A DNA stretch of 62,519 bases from Gemmatimonadales bacterium (GTDB lineage: Bacteria; Gemmatimonadota; Gemmatimonadetes; Gemmatimonadales; GWC2-71-9), in the NCBI GenBank assembly GCA_025934955.1, contig JAICWE010000013.1, positions 1-62,519 on the forward strand, in the 5' to 3' direction. This document shows positions 48,268 to 58,333 of the stretch, piece after piece (positions within the stretch are counted from its first letter, which is position 1; each line of letters starts with the position of its first letter). The notes under the pieces are model-generated. The model was not told the DNA's origin. It made no database searches and saw only the letters and a list, made by a program, of their open reading frames with translations. The translations under genes were made by a program, and so were the position numbers.

Positions 48268-48914
48268 TCCTCCCGTTCGTCAGCGACGCCGAGGTCGCCG
48301 CGGCGATTCCGCCGGCGGTGGCGCACCTCCGCGCCGGTCGGCTGCTCGCCTATCCGACGGAGACGGTCTACGGGCTCGGCTCGGCGCCCGATGCGGCGGC
48401 GCTCGCGGATCTGTCACGGCTCAAGGGGCGGCCGGCGGGAAAGCCGTTCCTGCTGCTGGTGTCGGGCCGGCTGATGGCGGAGGAGTGGGGACTGGTGTTC
48501 AACGCTTCGGCGCGGGTGCTGGCCGGCATCTTCTGGCCGGGCCCGCTGACACTGGTGCTCCGCGGCGGCGAGGGACGACTGCCCGACCAGCTCCGCGGCC
48601 GCGAGGGTGGCATCGCCGTGCGACAGACGTCGCAGGCGGCGGTGCGGCGGCTCATCGAAGCGCTCGGCACGCCGCTCACGTCCACGTCGGCCAACCGGCC
48701 GGGCACGCCGGCGGCGCCGGGCGCCGAGCGGATCGCGGAGGTGTTTGCGGAGCCGATCGCGCGCGGCGAGCTTCTGGTGCTGGATGGCGGCGCGCTCGGG
48801 AACGTACCGCCGTCCACGCTGGTGGATTGCACGCAGAGTGTCCCGCTGCTGATCCGCGAGGGTGCCATTCCGCGCGCCGAGCTGCGCCGCGCCGCCGGCC
48901 GGCTTGCGCCGTGA
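48264..48914 (+). CDS. tsaC: L-threonylcarbamoyladenylate synthase (TsaC/Sua5/YrdC)
   Basis: 216 residues. The YrdC domain begins YPTETVYGLG and contains RLKGRPAGKPFLLLV, WPGPLTLVLR and LTSTSANRPG. There is no Sua5 C-terminal domain, so it is the short TsaC form. It makes threonylcarbamoyl-AMP for t6A37 in tRNAs reading ANN codons. GTG 48264 overlaps the ispD stop by 4 bases. Confidence 0.92.
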   Translation: MILPFVSDAEVAAAIPPAVAHLRAGRLLAYPTETVYGLGSAPDAAALADLSRLKGRPAGKPFLLLVSGRLMAEEWGLVFNASARVLAGIFWPGPLTLVLRGGEGRLPDQLRGREGGIAVRQTSQAAVRRLIEALGTPLTSTSANRPGTPAAPGAERIAEVFAEPIARGELLVLDGGALGNVPPSTLVDCTQSVPLLIREGAIPRAELRRAAGRLAP

Positions 48915-48943
48915 GCGTCGTCGAGATGAGGAGCTGACATCGC

Positions 48944-49414
48944 ATGAAGGTTCTGTTCGTCTGCACCGGCAACACCTGCCGCAGCCCCATCGCGGAAGGT
49001 CTGCTGCGCCGGGCCGCCACCGCCGCGGGGCTCGAGATCGTGGACGCCGGCTCGGCCGGCACCGGCGCGTGGGCCGGCGCGCCGGCGTCGGAGGGTGCGT
49101 ATCTCGTCGGACTGGAGCGGGGCGTGGATCTGTCGGCGCATCGGGCGCGGCTGCTCACCCGCGAGCTCGTCGCCGAATCGGACGTCATCCTGACCATGGG
49201 CCACAGCCATCGCGTCCGGGTCGAGGAGCTGGGCGGCGTCGACAAGGTCCATCTCCTCGGTGAATACGCCGGCCAGAGTGGCGCGGGCGCCGAGGTAATG
49301 GATCCCTTCGGCGGCGACATCGAGGGCTATCGCGTCACCTTCGACGCGCTGGGCGAGCTGGTGGACGCGGTGGTGTCGCGCCTCGTGTCGGAGCGCTCCG
49401 GTGATCAGCGGTAG
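48944..49414 (+). CDS. ywlE: Low-molecular-weight phosphatase, protein-arginine phosphatase type (YwlE-like)
   Basis: 156 residues. The P-loop CTGNTCRS holds nucleophile Cys7 and Arg13, and general acid Asp120 lies in MDPFGG. The residue at position 11 is Thr. In YwlE that Thr selects phospho-arginine, while tyrosine phosphatases have Ile or similar there. The expected substrate is arginine-phosphorylated protein, but no McsB kinase is in the window. GAGGAG lies about 12 bases upstream of the ATG. aroE overlaps the end by 14 bases. Confidence 0.88.
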   Translation: MKVLFVCTGNTCRSPIAEGLLRRAATAAGLEIVDAGSAGTGAWAGAPASEGAYLVGLERGVDLSAHRARLLTRELVAESDVILTMGHSHRVRVEELGGVDKVHLLGEYAGQSGAGAEVMDPFGGDIEGYRVTFDALGELVDAVVSRLVSERSGDQR

Positions 49415-50201
49415 CAGCCGCGTCTTCGCTCTCCTGGGCCAGCCGGTCGCGCACTCCCTCTCTCCCGCCATGCACAACGCCGCGTTTCACGCGCTCGGCC
49501 TCGCGGCCGCGTACGTGGCGCTGCCGTGTGTCGCGGAGGACGTCGCACCGCTGATGCACGCGCTCGCGCGCGCTGGCGGCGGCGGCAACGTCACCGTGCC
49601 ACACAAGTCCGCGGCCGCCGCCGCAATCGCGGATGGCGGTCTGGTCCGCCGCCTCGATGCGTGCAACACCTTCTGGGGCGAGGACGGCACGCTCCGCGGC
49701 GAGAACACTGACGTCGCCGGCGTGGTCACCGCGCTCGACCGGCTCGCTCCGCCCGCGGGCGGGTGGCTCGTGGCCGGTACCGGCGGCTCGGCGCGCGCGG
49801 TGGCGGCGGCGGCAGCGCAGTGCGGCGCGCCGCTCGCGGTGCACTCGCGCGATGCGGCGCGCGCGCGCGCCTTTGCCGAATGGGCCGAGACGATCGGCGC
49901 GAGGGCGGGGGAGCCCGCCGCCGCGCGCGTCGTCATCAACGCGACGCCGCTTGGCCTGGGACCGGGCGACCCCCTCCCCATCGCCGACGATCTGGCGCCG
50001 CTCGCGGAAGTCGCGCTCGACCTGGTGTACGCGCGGGGGCAGACCCGCTGGGTGCGACACGCCCGCGCGCGCGGCCTCCGCGCCGCCGATGGGCGCGCCA
50101 TGCTCGTCGCGCAGGGCGCCGCCGCGTTCGCCTGCTGGTACCCGCGGATCCCCGCGCCGGTCGAGGTGATGCGTGCCGCCGTCGACGCCGCGCTTCGTTA
50201 G
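49401..50201 (+). CDS. aroE: Shikimate dehydrogenase
   Basis: 266 residues. VFALLGQPVAHSLSPAMHNAAF is the shikimate-binding N-terminus. NVTVPHK carries the catalytic Lys, and ENTDVAG its partner Asp. GTGGSARAVA is the NADP site and INATPLGLGP follows. It reduces 3-dehydroshikimate. GTG 49401 lies inside the phosphatase gene. The stop codon lies in one of the CGTTAGGC octamers. Confidence 0.94.
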   Translation: MISGSSRVFALLGQPVAHSLSPAMHNAAFHALGLAAAYVALPCVAEDVAPLMHALARAGGGGNVTVPHKSAAAAAIADGGLVRRLDACNTFWGEDGTLRGENTDVAGVVTALDRLAPPAGGWLVAGTGGSARAVAAAAAQCGAPLAVHSRDAARARAFAEWAETIGARAGEPAAARVVINATPLGLGPGDPLPIADDLAPLAEVALDLVYARGQTRWVRHARARGLRAADGRAMLVAQGAAAFACWYPRIPAPVEVMRAAVDAALR

Positions 50202-50952
50202 GCACACGCTCGGCACGACCGGTGTCGCCGCCGCCCTCCGGCGCGCCGGGCAACTCCTGCTCCCGACGGCATGCCTCCTGTGCGAGGCGTACAGCGCGGA
50301 CGACGCGCTGGTGTGCGGCGCCTGCCGGAGCCGCTGGCGCCCGCTGCCACGTCCGCTCTGCCGGCGCTGCGGGCAACCGGTGCTGGTGCTCGCGCCGGAC
50401 GACCATCTCGACTGCCGTCTCTGCGCCGGCTGGGACGACGCGCTCACCCGGGTGCGCAGCGCCGTGTGGCTGGAGGACGGTGCGCGCGCCGCGGTGCATC
50501 GGCTCAAGTACGAGGGCTGGTGGCGCATCACCGATTCCATGGCGCATGCGATGCGCACGCTGGAGCCATTGACCGGCGACGTCTGCCTGGTGGCCGTACC
50601 GCTGGCGCCGAAGCGGCTGCGCGACCGGGGCTACAATCAAAGCGAGTGCCTCGCCGCCGCGTTGGCGCGGCGGACGGGCGTCAAGGCGGCGCCCGGGCTC
50701 CTCGCGCGGGTGCGGGAGACGCCGACCCAGACGGCGCTCACGCCGGAAGGCCGCGCGGCCAACGTGAGCGGCGCGTTCCGCGCGCGCGGGCTCGCCGCTG
50801 CCGCGCGGCCCGGCTCCGGTTACTTTGTGCTGGTCGACGACGTGTTCACCACCGGCGCGACGCTGATCGCGGCGGCACGGGCGCTCCGTGCCGCCGGCGC
50901 GACGCGAGTGGAGGCGGTGACGTTTGCGCGGGCGCCGCTGCCGGTGACGTAG
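50173..50952 (+). CDS. comF: ComF family phosphoribosyltransferase-like protein
   Basis: 259 residues. The N-terminal zinc ribbons have four Cys pairs (CLLC, CGAC, CRRC, CRLC), and the PRTase-like domain contains [20 protein letters not shown] and [12 protein letters not shown], the PRPP loop. ComF/GntX proteins act in DNA uptake in competent bacteria and in single-strand DNA handling. GTG 50173 overlaps aroE by 29 bases; the later in-frame ATGs would delete the first zinc ribbons. Confidence 0.87.
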   Translation: MPPSTPRFVRHTLGTTGVAAALRRAGQLLLPTACLLCEAYSADDALVCGACRSRWRPLPRPLCRRCGQPVLVLAPDDHLDCRLCAGWDDALTRVRSAVWLEDGARAAVHRLKYEGWWRITDSMAHAMRTLEPLTGDVCLVAVPLAPKRLRDRGYNQSECLAAALARRTGVKAAPGLLARVRETPTQTALTPEGRAANVSGAFRARGLAAAARPGSGYFVLVDDVFTTGATLIAAARALRAAGATRVEAVTFARAPLPVT

Positions 50953-50972
50953 CGGACCGGCTCGCGCGCCGG

Positions 50973-50999
50973 GTGCCAACTCGGCTGAGTGCCAACTCG
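50973..50999. repeat. Tandem 11-base direct repeat upstream of gapA
   Basis: GTGCCAACTCG occurs at 50973-50983 and again at 50989-50999, a 16-base period, ending 18 bases before the gapA start. It sits in the only gap between comF and the glycolytic operon, so a regulator site is likely. No clear -10 box is visible. Confidence 0.5.
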
Positions 51000-51017
51000 A
51001 GGGAACGGGGAGCGACG

Positions 51018-52027
<1,010 letters not shown>

Positions 52028-52031
<4 letters not shown>

Positions 52032-53218
52032 AGCGCTCGCTGGCCTCGCTCGACGCGGCGAGCCTCGACGGGCGCCGCGCGCTGGTCCGCGTCGACTTCA
52101 ACACGCCGATCAAGGACGGTGCGGTCACCGATGCCACACGCATCATCGCCGCGCTGCCCACGATCGAATACCTGCGCGGCAAGGGCGCCCGCGTGGTGCT
52201 CTTCTCCCATCTGGGCCGGCCGAAGGGCGGCCCCGAACCGAAGTACTCGATGCAGCCGGTCGTCCGCGAGCTGGAGCGGCGCCTCGGCGCGCCGGTCACC
52301 TTCATCCGCGAGCCGCTCGCGCCGGAGGCGGTTACAACCACGCGGCGGCTGCCGCGCGGCGGCGTCGCGGTGCTGGAGAACACCCGCTTCTTTCCCGGTG
52401 AGGAAGCGAACGACGCCGAGCTGGCCCGCCAGTTCGCCGCGCTGGGCGACTTGTACGTCAACGACGCGTTCGGCTCGGCCCATCGCGCGCACGCCAGCAC
52501 CGAGGGCGTCGCGCATCTGCTCAAGCCCGCGGTGAGCGGCTTCCTCATGGAGAAGGAGCTGCGTTACCTCGGCCAGGCGCTGGATCACCCGACGCGGCCG
52601 TTCGTCGCCATTCTCGGCGGCGCCAAGATCTCCGGGAAGATCGAGCTGATCGAGGCGCTGCTGCCGAAGGTGGATGAGATCCTCGTCGGCGGCGCGATGG
52701 CGTGTACCTTCTTCCGCGCCATGGGGCTGGAGACGGGCACGTCGCTGGTGGAAGCGGACAAGGTCGACCTCGCGCGCGCGCTCATGCGGAAAGCCGGCGG
52801 CAAGCTGGTGCTGCCGAGCGGCGCGGTCATCGCCGAGCGGCTCGCGCCCGGCGTGGAGACCCGCGCGGTGCCGCGCGACCGCATCCCGCCCGGCTGGGCG
52901 ATGTACGACATCGATCACCTGACCGAGCAGGACTTCGGCGCCCGGATCGAGAGCGCCGGCACCGTCGTGTGGAACGGCCCGATGGGCGTCTTCGAGACGC
53001 CGCCGTTCGATCACGGCACGCTGGCGATCGCGCGGGCGCTCGCGCGGGCGACCGAGCATGGCGCCGTGACAGTGGTGGGAGGCGGTGATTCGGCGGCGGC
53101 GGTGGCGCAGGCGGGCCTTGCCGACCGGGTCACCCACGTATCGACCGGTGGTGGCGCTTCGCTCGAATTTCTCGAAGGCCGCGCGCTGCCCGGCGTGGCT
53201 GCTCTGGATGACGCATGA
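52028..53218 (+). CDS. pgk: Phosphoglycerate kinase
   Basis: 396 residues. TTG 52028 overlaps the gap stop by 4 bases. The N-domain has [12 protein letters not shown], the substrate helix SHLGRPKGG and [11 protein letters not shown]; the C-domain has [20 protein letters not shown] and the nucleotide loop GGGDSAAAV. It transfers phosphate from 1,3-bisphosphoglycerate to ADP. Confidence 0.97.
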
Positions 53219-53973
53219 GCCGACCCCTGATCTTCGCGGCCAACTGGAAGATGCACCACGGCCCCGCCGCCGCCCGCGACTTCGCCGAACGGTTTCTGCC
53301 GCTCGCGCCGCCGGTGGACGGCCGCACGCTGTGGTTCTTCGTGCCCGACGTGACGATCACCGCGGCGGCCGAGGCGTTTGCCGGCCGCCCCGACGTCGGC
53401 ATCGGCGCGCAGAACGTCCATTGGGAAGGGAAGGGCGCCTACACCGGCGAGATCTCGATTCCGCTCGCCGAGGAGGCGGGCGCGAGCGCGATCCTGATCG
53501 GCCACTCGGAGCGGCGGCATCTCTTCGGGGAGACGGAGGAGCAGACCGGTCGCAAGCTCACCGCGACGCTCGCGGCCGGCCTCACGCCGCTCCTCTGCGT
53601 CGGTGAGACGATGGCGGAGCGCGAAGGCGGCCGCACCGAGTCGATCGTGCTGCGGCAGCTCGCCGGCGCGCTGGATCCGATCGACGCCGACCGGCTGGAG
53701 CCGCTGGTCATCGCCTACGAACCGGTCTGGGCGATCGGCACCGGCCGGAACGCGACCCCGGATGACGCTGTCCAGGTGCATCGGCTCATCCGCATGGACC
53801 TGCTCCGCCGCGGAGTACGCGCGGACGTCCCGGTGCTCTACGGCGGCAGCGTCAACTCGCGGAACGCCGTCGAGCTGCTGGCGCGGCGCGAGATCGACGG
53901 CCTGCTGGTCGGCGGCGCGAGCCTGGAGCCGGAGGGGTGGGCCGAGATCGTCCGCACGCCGCGGTCCGAGTAA
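53215..53973 (+). CDS. tpiA: Triosephosphate isomerase
   Basis: 252 residues. AANWKMHHG at the start holds the phosphate-site Asn-Lys. IGHSERRH gives the catalytic His region, AYEPVWAIGTG the catalytic Glu and loop 6, and LYGGSVNSRN the phosphate loop. It interconverts dihydroxyacetone phosphate and glyceraldehyde-3-phosphate. The ATG overlaps the pgk stop. Confidence 0.97.
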   Translation: MSRPLIFAANWKMHHGPAAARDFAERFLPLAPPVDGRTLWFFVPDVTITAAAEAFAGRPDVGIGAQNVHWEGKGAYTGEISIPLAEEAGASAILIGHSERRHLFGETEEQTGRKLTATLAAGLTPLLCVGETMAEREGGRTESIVLRQLAGALDPIDADRLEPLVIAYEPVWAIGTGRNATPDDAVQVHRLIRMDLLRRGVRADVPVLYGGSVNSRNAVELLARREIDGLLVGGASLEPEGWAEIVRTPRSE

Positions 53974-53996
53974 GCGGGGCGGGTGCGTCCCTCGGC

Positions 53997-54025
53997 TTGT
54001 CCGACGGCGGCACGCCTCTTATTTT
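53997..54025 (+). promoter_or_regulatory. Candidate promoter of secG
   Basis: TTGTCC (53997-54002) and TATTTT (54020-54025) have a 17-base spacer. It lies in the 90-base gap after tpiA and 38 bases before the secG ATG. Confidence 0.45.
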
Positions 54026-54063
54026 TTCCGGCTGGCTTTCCACCGGACCGGAGTCGTCACCGC

Positions 54064-54501
54064 ATGTTCGCATTCCTGCTCACGCTGCTCATCATCGACG
54101 CGCTGCTGCTGTCGGTCGTCGTGCTCCTTCAGGCCGGCCAGGGTGGCGGCCTCGCCGCCCTCGGCGGCGGCGGCGGCACCGACACGGTGCTCGGCGGCCG
54201 CCAGGCGGTGACCATCCTGACCAAGACGACGTGGTGGACCGGCGGGATCTTCCTCGCTCTCTCGCTCGCGCTGTCGCTGGTGCCGCGTACCGCGAGCGTC
54301 AACGGTCTCCAGCAGAAGCTCCGGGCTACAACACCCGCCAGCGTTCCGAGCAACGCGCCGCTGCCGGTGGGCACACCGACGCCGGCGGGGCAGGCGCCCG
54401 CCACCACGCCGCCGGCCAGCGGCGCCGCGACACCCGCGGCGCCGAGCACCGGCCAGCCGCCGGCGGCACCGGCATCTCCCCAGCAGCAGCCGAAGCGGTG
54501 A
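54064..54501 (+). CDS. secG: Preprotein translocase subunit SecG
   Basis: 145 residues. Two membrane helices (about 2-22 and 52-72) flank the conserved loop with [18 protein letters not shown] and a Thr-rich segment. A Pro/Ala/Thr/Gln-rich tail of about 65 residues extends the usual 75-residue protein; it is probably disordered. SecG aids SecYE translocation. The gap-pgk-tpiA-secG order is common. ATG 54064 was chosen because it places the first helix at the N-terminus. Confidence 0.9.
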   Translation: MFAFLLTLLIIDALLLSVVVLLQAGQGGGLAALGGGGGTDTVLGGRQAVTILTKTTWWTGGIFLALSLALSLVPRTASVNGLQQKLRATTPASVPSNAPLPVGTPTPAGQAPATTPPASGAATPAAPSTGQPPAAPASPQQQPKR

Positions 54502-54516
54502 CCGAAAGACGGAGCG

Positions 54517-54555
54517 GCGGGGTGAACCGATGAACGGTCGCCCCGCTTTCGTTTT
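54517..54555 (+). terminator. Terminator-like hairpin overlapping the carA start codon
   Basis: GCGGGG (54517-54522) pairs with CCCCGC (54541-54546), an inner ACCG (54526-54529) pairs with CGGT (54535-54538), and TTTCGTTTT follows. The carA ATG at 54530 lies in the apical loop. The shape matches other terminators in this window. Confidence 0.6.
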
Positions 54556-55648
54556 GCTGGAGGACGGGAGCTGGTACGCTGGCTCCGCCGTGCGTTCCTA
54601 CGACCCCGCGTTCGGCGAGGTGGTGTTCACCACCAACCTCAGCGGGTATCAGGAGACGTTCACCGATCCGAGCTATCTCGGCCAGATCGTGGTGATGACC
54701 GCGCCGATGATCGGCAACTACGGCGTGAACCCCGACGACATGGAGTCGGCCCGGCCGCAGGTGAGCGGCGTCGTGGTCCGCGAGCTGGCGCGGCGCCCAT
54801 CGAGCTGGCGCGCGACGCTCGGCCTGGGCGAATGGCTGGCTGAAGCGGGCGTCCCCGTGATCGAAGGCGTGGACACGCGCCGCCTCACTCGTCATCTCCG
54901 GGAGCGCGGCGCCATGCGGGGCGTGATCGCCGAAGGCCGCGAGCCGTCGCCCGAGCTGCAGGCGCGGCTGCTCGCCTGTCCTTCCATGGAAGGCCTGGAT
55001 CTCGCCTCACGTGCATCGGTGCGCGAGCCATACAGCGAGGGCGCGGGGCCGCACGTCGTCGCATACGACTTCGGCATGAAGCGGAATATCGTGCGCATGC
55101 TGACCGAGGCCGGCTGCCGGGTGACCGTGGTCCCGGCAGACACACCGGCGGCCCGCGTCCGGGAGCTGGCCCCCGATGGCCTGTTCCTCTCCAACGGGCC
55201 GGGTGATCCGGCCGCGGTCGGCTACGCGTTCGCGACCATTCGCGAGCTGAGCGGCAAGGGTTTGCCGACGTTCGGTATCTGCCTGGGTCATCAGCTCATC
55301 GGACTGGCGTTTGGCGGGCGGACCGGGAAGATGCCGTACGGCCACCGCGGCGGGAATCATCCGGTGCGCGATGTCCGCGACGATCGGGTGCTCATCACCA
55401 CCCAGAACCACGGCTTCGCGGTGCAGGGCGGCCCCGAGGGCATTCCGGGCGCGCCGGCGCTCGAGGTGACGCACCTCAACCTCAACGACGGTACGGTCGA
55501 GGGACTGCGGCATCGGACGCTGCCGATCTTCGCCGTGCAATACCACCCCGAGGCGGCGCCCGGTCCCCATGACGCCTACCCTCACTTCGCCGAGTTCATG
55601 CGCTCGATCGGCGCTCAGGCCTCCAAGCCCTTGACAGGCAACACTTAA
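54530..55648 (+). CDS. carA: Carbamoyl-phosphate synthase small subunit
   Basis: 372 residues. The N-domain has [20 protein letters not shown], and the class I glutaminase domain has the nucleophile Cys251 in FGICLGHQL and [11 protein letters not shown] with the catalytic His/Glu. It releases ammonia from glutamine for pyrimidine and arginine synthesis. ATG 54530 supplies the FVLLEDGSW beginning typical of the family. TTG 54554 is the only later start nearby but would cut into it. carB is not in the window. The terminator hairpin spans this start. Confidence 0.96.
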   Translation: MNGRPAFVLLEDGSWYAGSAVRSYDPAFGEVVFTTNLSGYQETFTDPSYLGQIVVMTAPMIGNYGVNPDDMESARPQVSGVVVRELARRPSSWRATLGLGEWLAEAGVPVIEGVDTRRLTRHLRERGAMRGVIAEGREPSPELQARLLACPSMEGLDLASRASVREPYSEGAGPHVVAYDFGMKRNIVRMLTEAGCRVTVVPADTPAARVRELAPDGLFLSNGPGDPAAVGYAFATIRELSGKGLPTFGICLGHQLIGLAFGGRTGKMPYGHRGGNHPVRDVRDDRVLITTQNHGFAVQGGPEGIPGAPALEVTHLNLNDGTVEGLRHRTLPIFAVQYHPEAAPGPHDAYPHFAEFMRSIGAQASKPLTGNT

Positions 55649-55659
55649 GCCCATAAGAT
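55631..55659 (+). promoter_or_regulatory. Promoter of the HU-like gene
   Basis: TTGACA (55631-55636, a perfect -35) and TAAGAT (55654-55659) are separated by 17 bases. It overlaps the carA stop codon and lies 57 bases upstream of the HU ATG. Confidence 0.7.
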
Positions 55660-55715
55660 CGCCCTTAGCGGGCCGCGCCCGCCGGGTCCGCGTCTGACAC
55701 CCTGCTGGGGGATAG

Positions 55716-56054
55716 ATGACCAAGGCCGATCTCGTCGAACAGGTCACCGAGAGCATCGCGCGCACCGCAGGGCCGATGATCTCCAAGAAAGACTGCGCTC
55801 GCGTCGTAGACGCATTTCTCGAAGCGGTGAAGGACGCGCTCAAGGCGCAGCACAACATCGAGGTACGCGGCTTCGGCACGTTCAAGATCCGCCGCCGCAA
55901 GACCCGCATGGCGCGCAACCCACGCACCGGCGACCCGGTCGAAGTTGCCGCGCGGCCAGTGCCGGTCTTCAAGCCCAGCAAGGAGTTGCGCGCGCTGGTA
56001 GCGGATGAGGCCGAGCCGGCCTCGTCCGGCGAAGCCGCCGCACCCGGCGCCTGA
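55716..56054 (+). CDS. HU/IHF family DNA-binding protein
   Basis: 112 residues. MTKADLVEQVTESIA starts the dimerisation helices; IEVRGFGTFKIRRRKTRMARNP is the beta-arm region with the DNA-intercalating Pro (NPRTGDPV). An Ala/Glu-rich 20-residue tail is extra. HU/IHF proteins bend and compact DNA. GGGGGA lies five bases upstream of the ATG. It has its own promoter and hairpin terminator. Confidence 0.93.
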   Translation: MTKADLVEQVTESIARTAGPMISKKDCARVVDAFLEAVKDALKAQHNIEVRGFGTFKIRRRKTRMARNPRTGDPVEVAARPVPVFKPSKELRALVADEAEPASSGEAAAPGA

Positions 56055-56075
56055 GCAGGCGCGACGTTCATCGAG

Positions 56076-56108
56076 CGGGGCCGCGCGCGTGCGTGCGGCC
56101 CCGTTCTG
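56076..56108 (+). terminator. Probable terminator after the HU-like gene
   Basis: CGGGGCCGC (56076-56084) pairs with GCGGCCCCG (56095-56103), then TTCTGCT. The stem is strong but the T-tract is short. Confidence 0.6.
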
Positions 56109-56134
56109 CTGTCACTCCGGGTAATGTTCCGCTC

Positions 56135-56410
56135 ATGGCGACCATGACCAATACCACGACCTCCTCCATCTCCGTGCGCGTGCTGCTCTTCGCGAGTTAC
56201 GCCGAGCGGCTCGGCCGCGACGTGGTGGAGCTGAAGCTGCCGCCGGGGGCGACGGTAGGCGACGTCGTGTTCGCGATACGCGCGCTCCCCGGTGGCGGCG
56301 AGCTTCCGGACCGGCCGCTCACCGCGCGGAACCTGGAGCACTGCGCCCTCGACGCGCCGGTCGTCGCCGGCGACGAAATCGCGATCCTCCCGCCGATGGC
56401 CGGAGGGTGA
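56135..56410 (+). CDS. moaD: Molybdopterin synthase sulfur carrier subunit
   Basis: 91 residues, ubiquitin-like, ending in Gly-Gly, the site for thiocarboxylation. VRVLLFASYAERLG, VGDVVFAI and IAILPPMAGG are typical. ATG 56135 or 56144 may be the start. moaE follows after one base. Confidence 0.9.
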   Translation: MATMTNTTTSSISVRVLLFASYAERLGRDVVELKLPPGATVGDVVFAIRALPGGGELPDRPLTARNLEHCALDAPVVAGDEIAILPPMAGG

Positions 56411-56411
56411 G

Positions 56412-56846
56412 GTGGCGTACCTGACCACTCTCCCGATCGATGCCGCGCCGCTGGTCCGCGCGGTCGAAGCGCCGGATCGCGGCGGCATCGCCTCGTTCGT
56501 GGGTCTCGTGCGCAATCAGCACGGCGGGCGCGCGGTGCTTCGGCTGGAGTACTCGGCGTACGCACCGATGGCCGAGGCAGAGTGCGCGCGCATCGTGGCT
56601 GAGGCGGAGAGCCGCTGGCCGGTGCGCGTGTCGCTGGCGCATCGGCTCGGCGCGCTGGAGATCGGCGACGTGGCGGTGGCCGTGGCCGCGGGCGCAGCGC
56701 ATCGGGATGCGGCGTTCGCCGCGTGCCGCTACGTGATCGAGGAGGCCAAGACCCGGGTGCCGATCTGGAAGAAGGAGTTCTACGCCGACGGGACCGTCTC
56801 GTGGGTCGATCCGACGCGAGCCGCGGAGCGGAGCGCCGCCTCATGA
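56412..56846 (+). CDS. moaE: Molybdopterin synthase catalytic subunit
   Basis: 144 residues. GIASFVGLVRNQHGGRAVLRLEYSAY, AHRLGALEIGDVAVAVA and the catalytic RVPIWKKE (conserved Lys pair) mark MoaE. With MoaD it inserts sulfur into precursor Z. GTG 56412 begins one base after moaD. moaA overlaps its stop by 4 bases; moaC is not seen. Confidence 0.94.
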   Translation: MAYLTTLPIDAAPLVRAVEAPDRGGIASFVGLVRNQHGGRAVLRLEYSAYAPMAEAECARIVAEAESRWPVRVSLAHRLGALEIGDVAVAVAAGAAHRDAAFAACRYVIEEAKTRVPIWKKEFYADGTVSWVDPTRAAERSAAS

Positions 56847-57865
56847 GCGTCCTCGACCGGCTCGGCCGCCCGCTCGGGAGCCTGCGGCTCTCGGTCACCG
56901 ACCGCTGCAACATGCGCTGCCGTTACTGCATGCCGGAGGACGACTACGTCTGGCTGCCGCGCGCTTCGCTGCTCACCTTCGAGGAGATGGCGCGGCTCAC
57001 CGGCGGGTTCACCGGCCTCGGCGTCCGGAAGGTACGGCTCACCGGCGGCGAGCCGCTCTTGCGCCACGACCTGCCCACGCTGGTGGAGCTGCTCCGTCGC
57101 GACCGGCGCATCGAGGACCTCGCGATCACCACCAACGGATTGCTGCTGGCGCGGCAGGCGGCGGAGCTCCGCGCGGCGGGGCTCGACCGGGTGACGGTGA
57201 GCCTCGACACGCTGCGTGCCGAGCGCGCGCTCGAGTTCGCCCGGACGGCGCGCCACGGCGACATTCTCGCCGGCATCGAGACCGCGCGCGACGCCGGGCT
57301 GCCGGTCAAGCTCAACACCGTCGTCATCCGCGGCTTCAACGACGACGAGCTGGTACCGCTGCTGGAGCACGCGCGCGCGGTCGGCGCCGAACTGCGCTAC
57401 ATCGAATACATGGATGTGGGCGGCGCGACGCGCTGGTCCATGGAGGACGTCGTCCCCCAGCGGGAGATTCTGGAGCGGCTCGCCGCGCGCTTCGGACCGA
57501 TCGAGCCGGTATTCGAGCCGGAGTCCCGGGCGCCGGCCGAGCGCTTCCGCCTGAGCGACGGGACCACCTTCGGCGTCATCGCATCGACCACGCGTCCCTT
57601 CTGCCGCGACTGCGACCGCAGCCGCCTCACGGCGGACGGCACCTGGTATCTCTGTCTCTACGCGGAGGCGGGCGTGGATCTGCGGGCGCCGCTCCGCGCC
57701 GGCGCCGACGATGCGGCGCTGGCCGAGCTGGTGCGCGCGACGTGGAGCGAGCGGGCCGACCGGGGCGCGGAGCAGCGCGCGGCGGCGCCGGAGCGAGGCG
57801 TGCTGCATCAGATCGGCGCGCTCCGGGCGGATCCGCGGCGCGAAATGCACACGCGCGGCGGCTGA
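56843..57865 (+). CDS. moaA: GTP 3',8-cyclase MoaA
   Basis: 340 residues, radical SAM. The first [4Fe-4S] motif is Cys22-x3-Cys26-x2-Cys29 (CNMRCRYC). The second cluster cysteines lie in FCRDCDRSRLTADGTWYLC. The C-terminal Arg-Gly-Gly tail (HTRGG) is the mobile activator needed for GTP conversion. It starts molybdenum cofactor synthesis. The operon order is moaD-moaE-moaA. Confidence 0.95.
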   Translation: MSVLDRLGRPLGSLRLSVTDRCNMRCRYCMPEDDYVWLPRASLLTFEEMARLTGGFTGLGVRKVRLTGGEPLLRHDLPTLVELLRRDRRIEDLAITTNGLLLARQAAELRAAGLDRVTVSLDTLRAERALEFARTARHGDILAGIETARDAGLPVKLNTVVIRGFNDDELVPLLEHARAVGAELRYIEYMDVGGATRWSMEDVVPQREILERLAARFGPIEPVFEPESRAPAERFRLSDGTTFGVIASTTRPFCRDCDRSRLTADGTWYLCLYAEAGVDLRAPLRAGADDAALAELVRATWSERADRGAEQRAAAPERGVLHQIGALRADPRREMHTRGG

Positions 57866-57874
57866 CCGGCACGG

Positions 57875-58333
57875 ATGGCGCCGCACATCGCTCTGATCGA
57901 GCCCAGGATTCCGCCGAACACCGGCAACATCGCGCGGCTCTGCGTTGCGACCGACACGCCGCTGCACCTGATCGAGCCGCTCGGCTTCTCGCTCGACGAG
58001 CGTTCGGTGCGCCGCGCCGGGCTCGACTACTGGGACCGGGTGGATCTCTGGGTCCACCCCGACTGGTTTGCCTTCCGCGACGCGATCGCGCGGGACCGCT
58101 GCCTCTACTTCTCGGCCAAAGCGGTGCAGGACTACCGCGACGCGCCCTACGCGCCGAACAGCGTGCTGGTGTTCGGCGACGAAGTGGAGGGCATGCCGGC
58201 CCGCATTCTGGAGAAGCATCCCGACCGCTGCTTCCGCATCCCCATGCCCGGCGAGGTGCGCAGCCTCAACCTCGCGAATGCGGTCAGCATCGTGCTGTAT
58301 CAGGCACTCGGCAGGACTCCGGAGGCGCCGTGA
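57875..58333 (+). CDS. trmL: tRNA (cytidine/uridine-2'-O-)-methyltransferase TrmL
   Basis: 152 residues of the SPOUT family. EPRIPPNTGNIARLC is the N-terminal motif, LVFGDEVEGMP the SAM-knot and IPMPGEVRSLNLANAVSIVLYQ the C-terminal knot. It methylates the ribose at tRNA position 34 in tRNA-Leu species. The ATG is nine bases after moaA; the kinase gene overlaps its stop. Confidence 0.92.
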   Translation: MAPHIALIEPRIPPNTGNIARLCVATDTPLHLIEPLGFSLDERSVRRAGLDYWDRVDLWVHPDWFAFRDAIARDRCLYFSAKAVQDYRDAPYAPNSVLVFGDEVEGMPARILEKHPDRCFRIPMPGEVRSLNLANAVSIVLYQALGRTPEAP

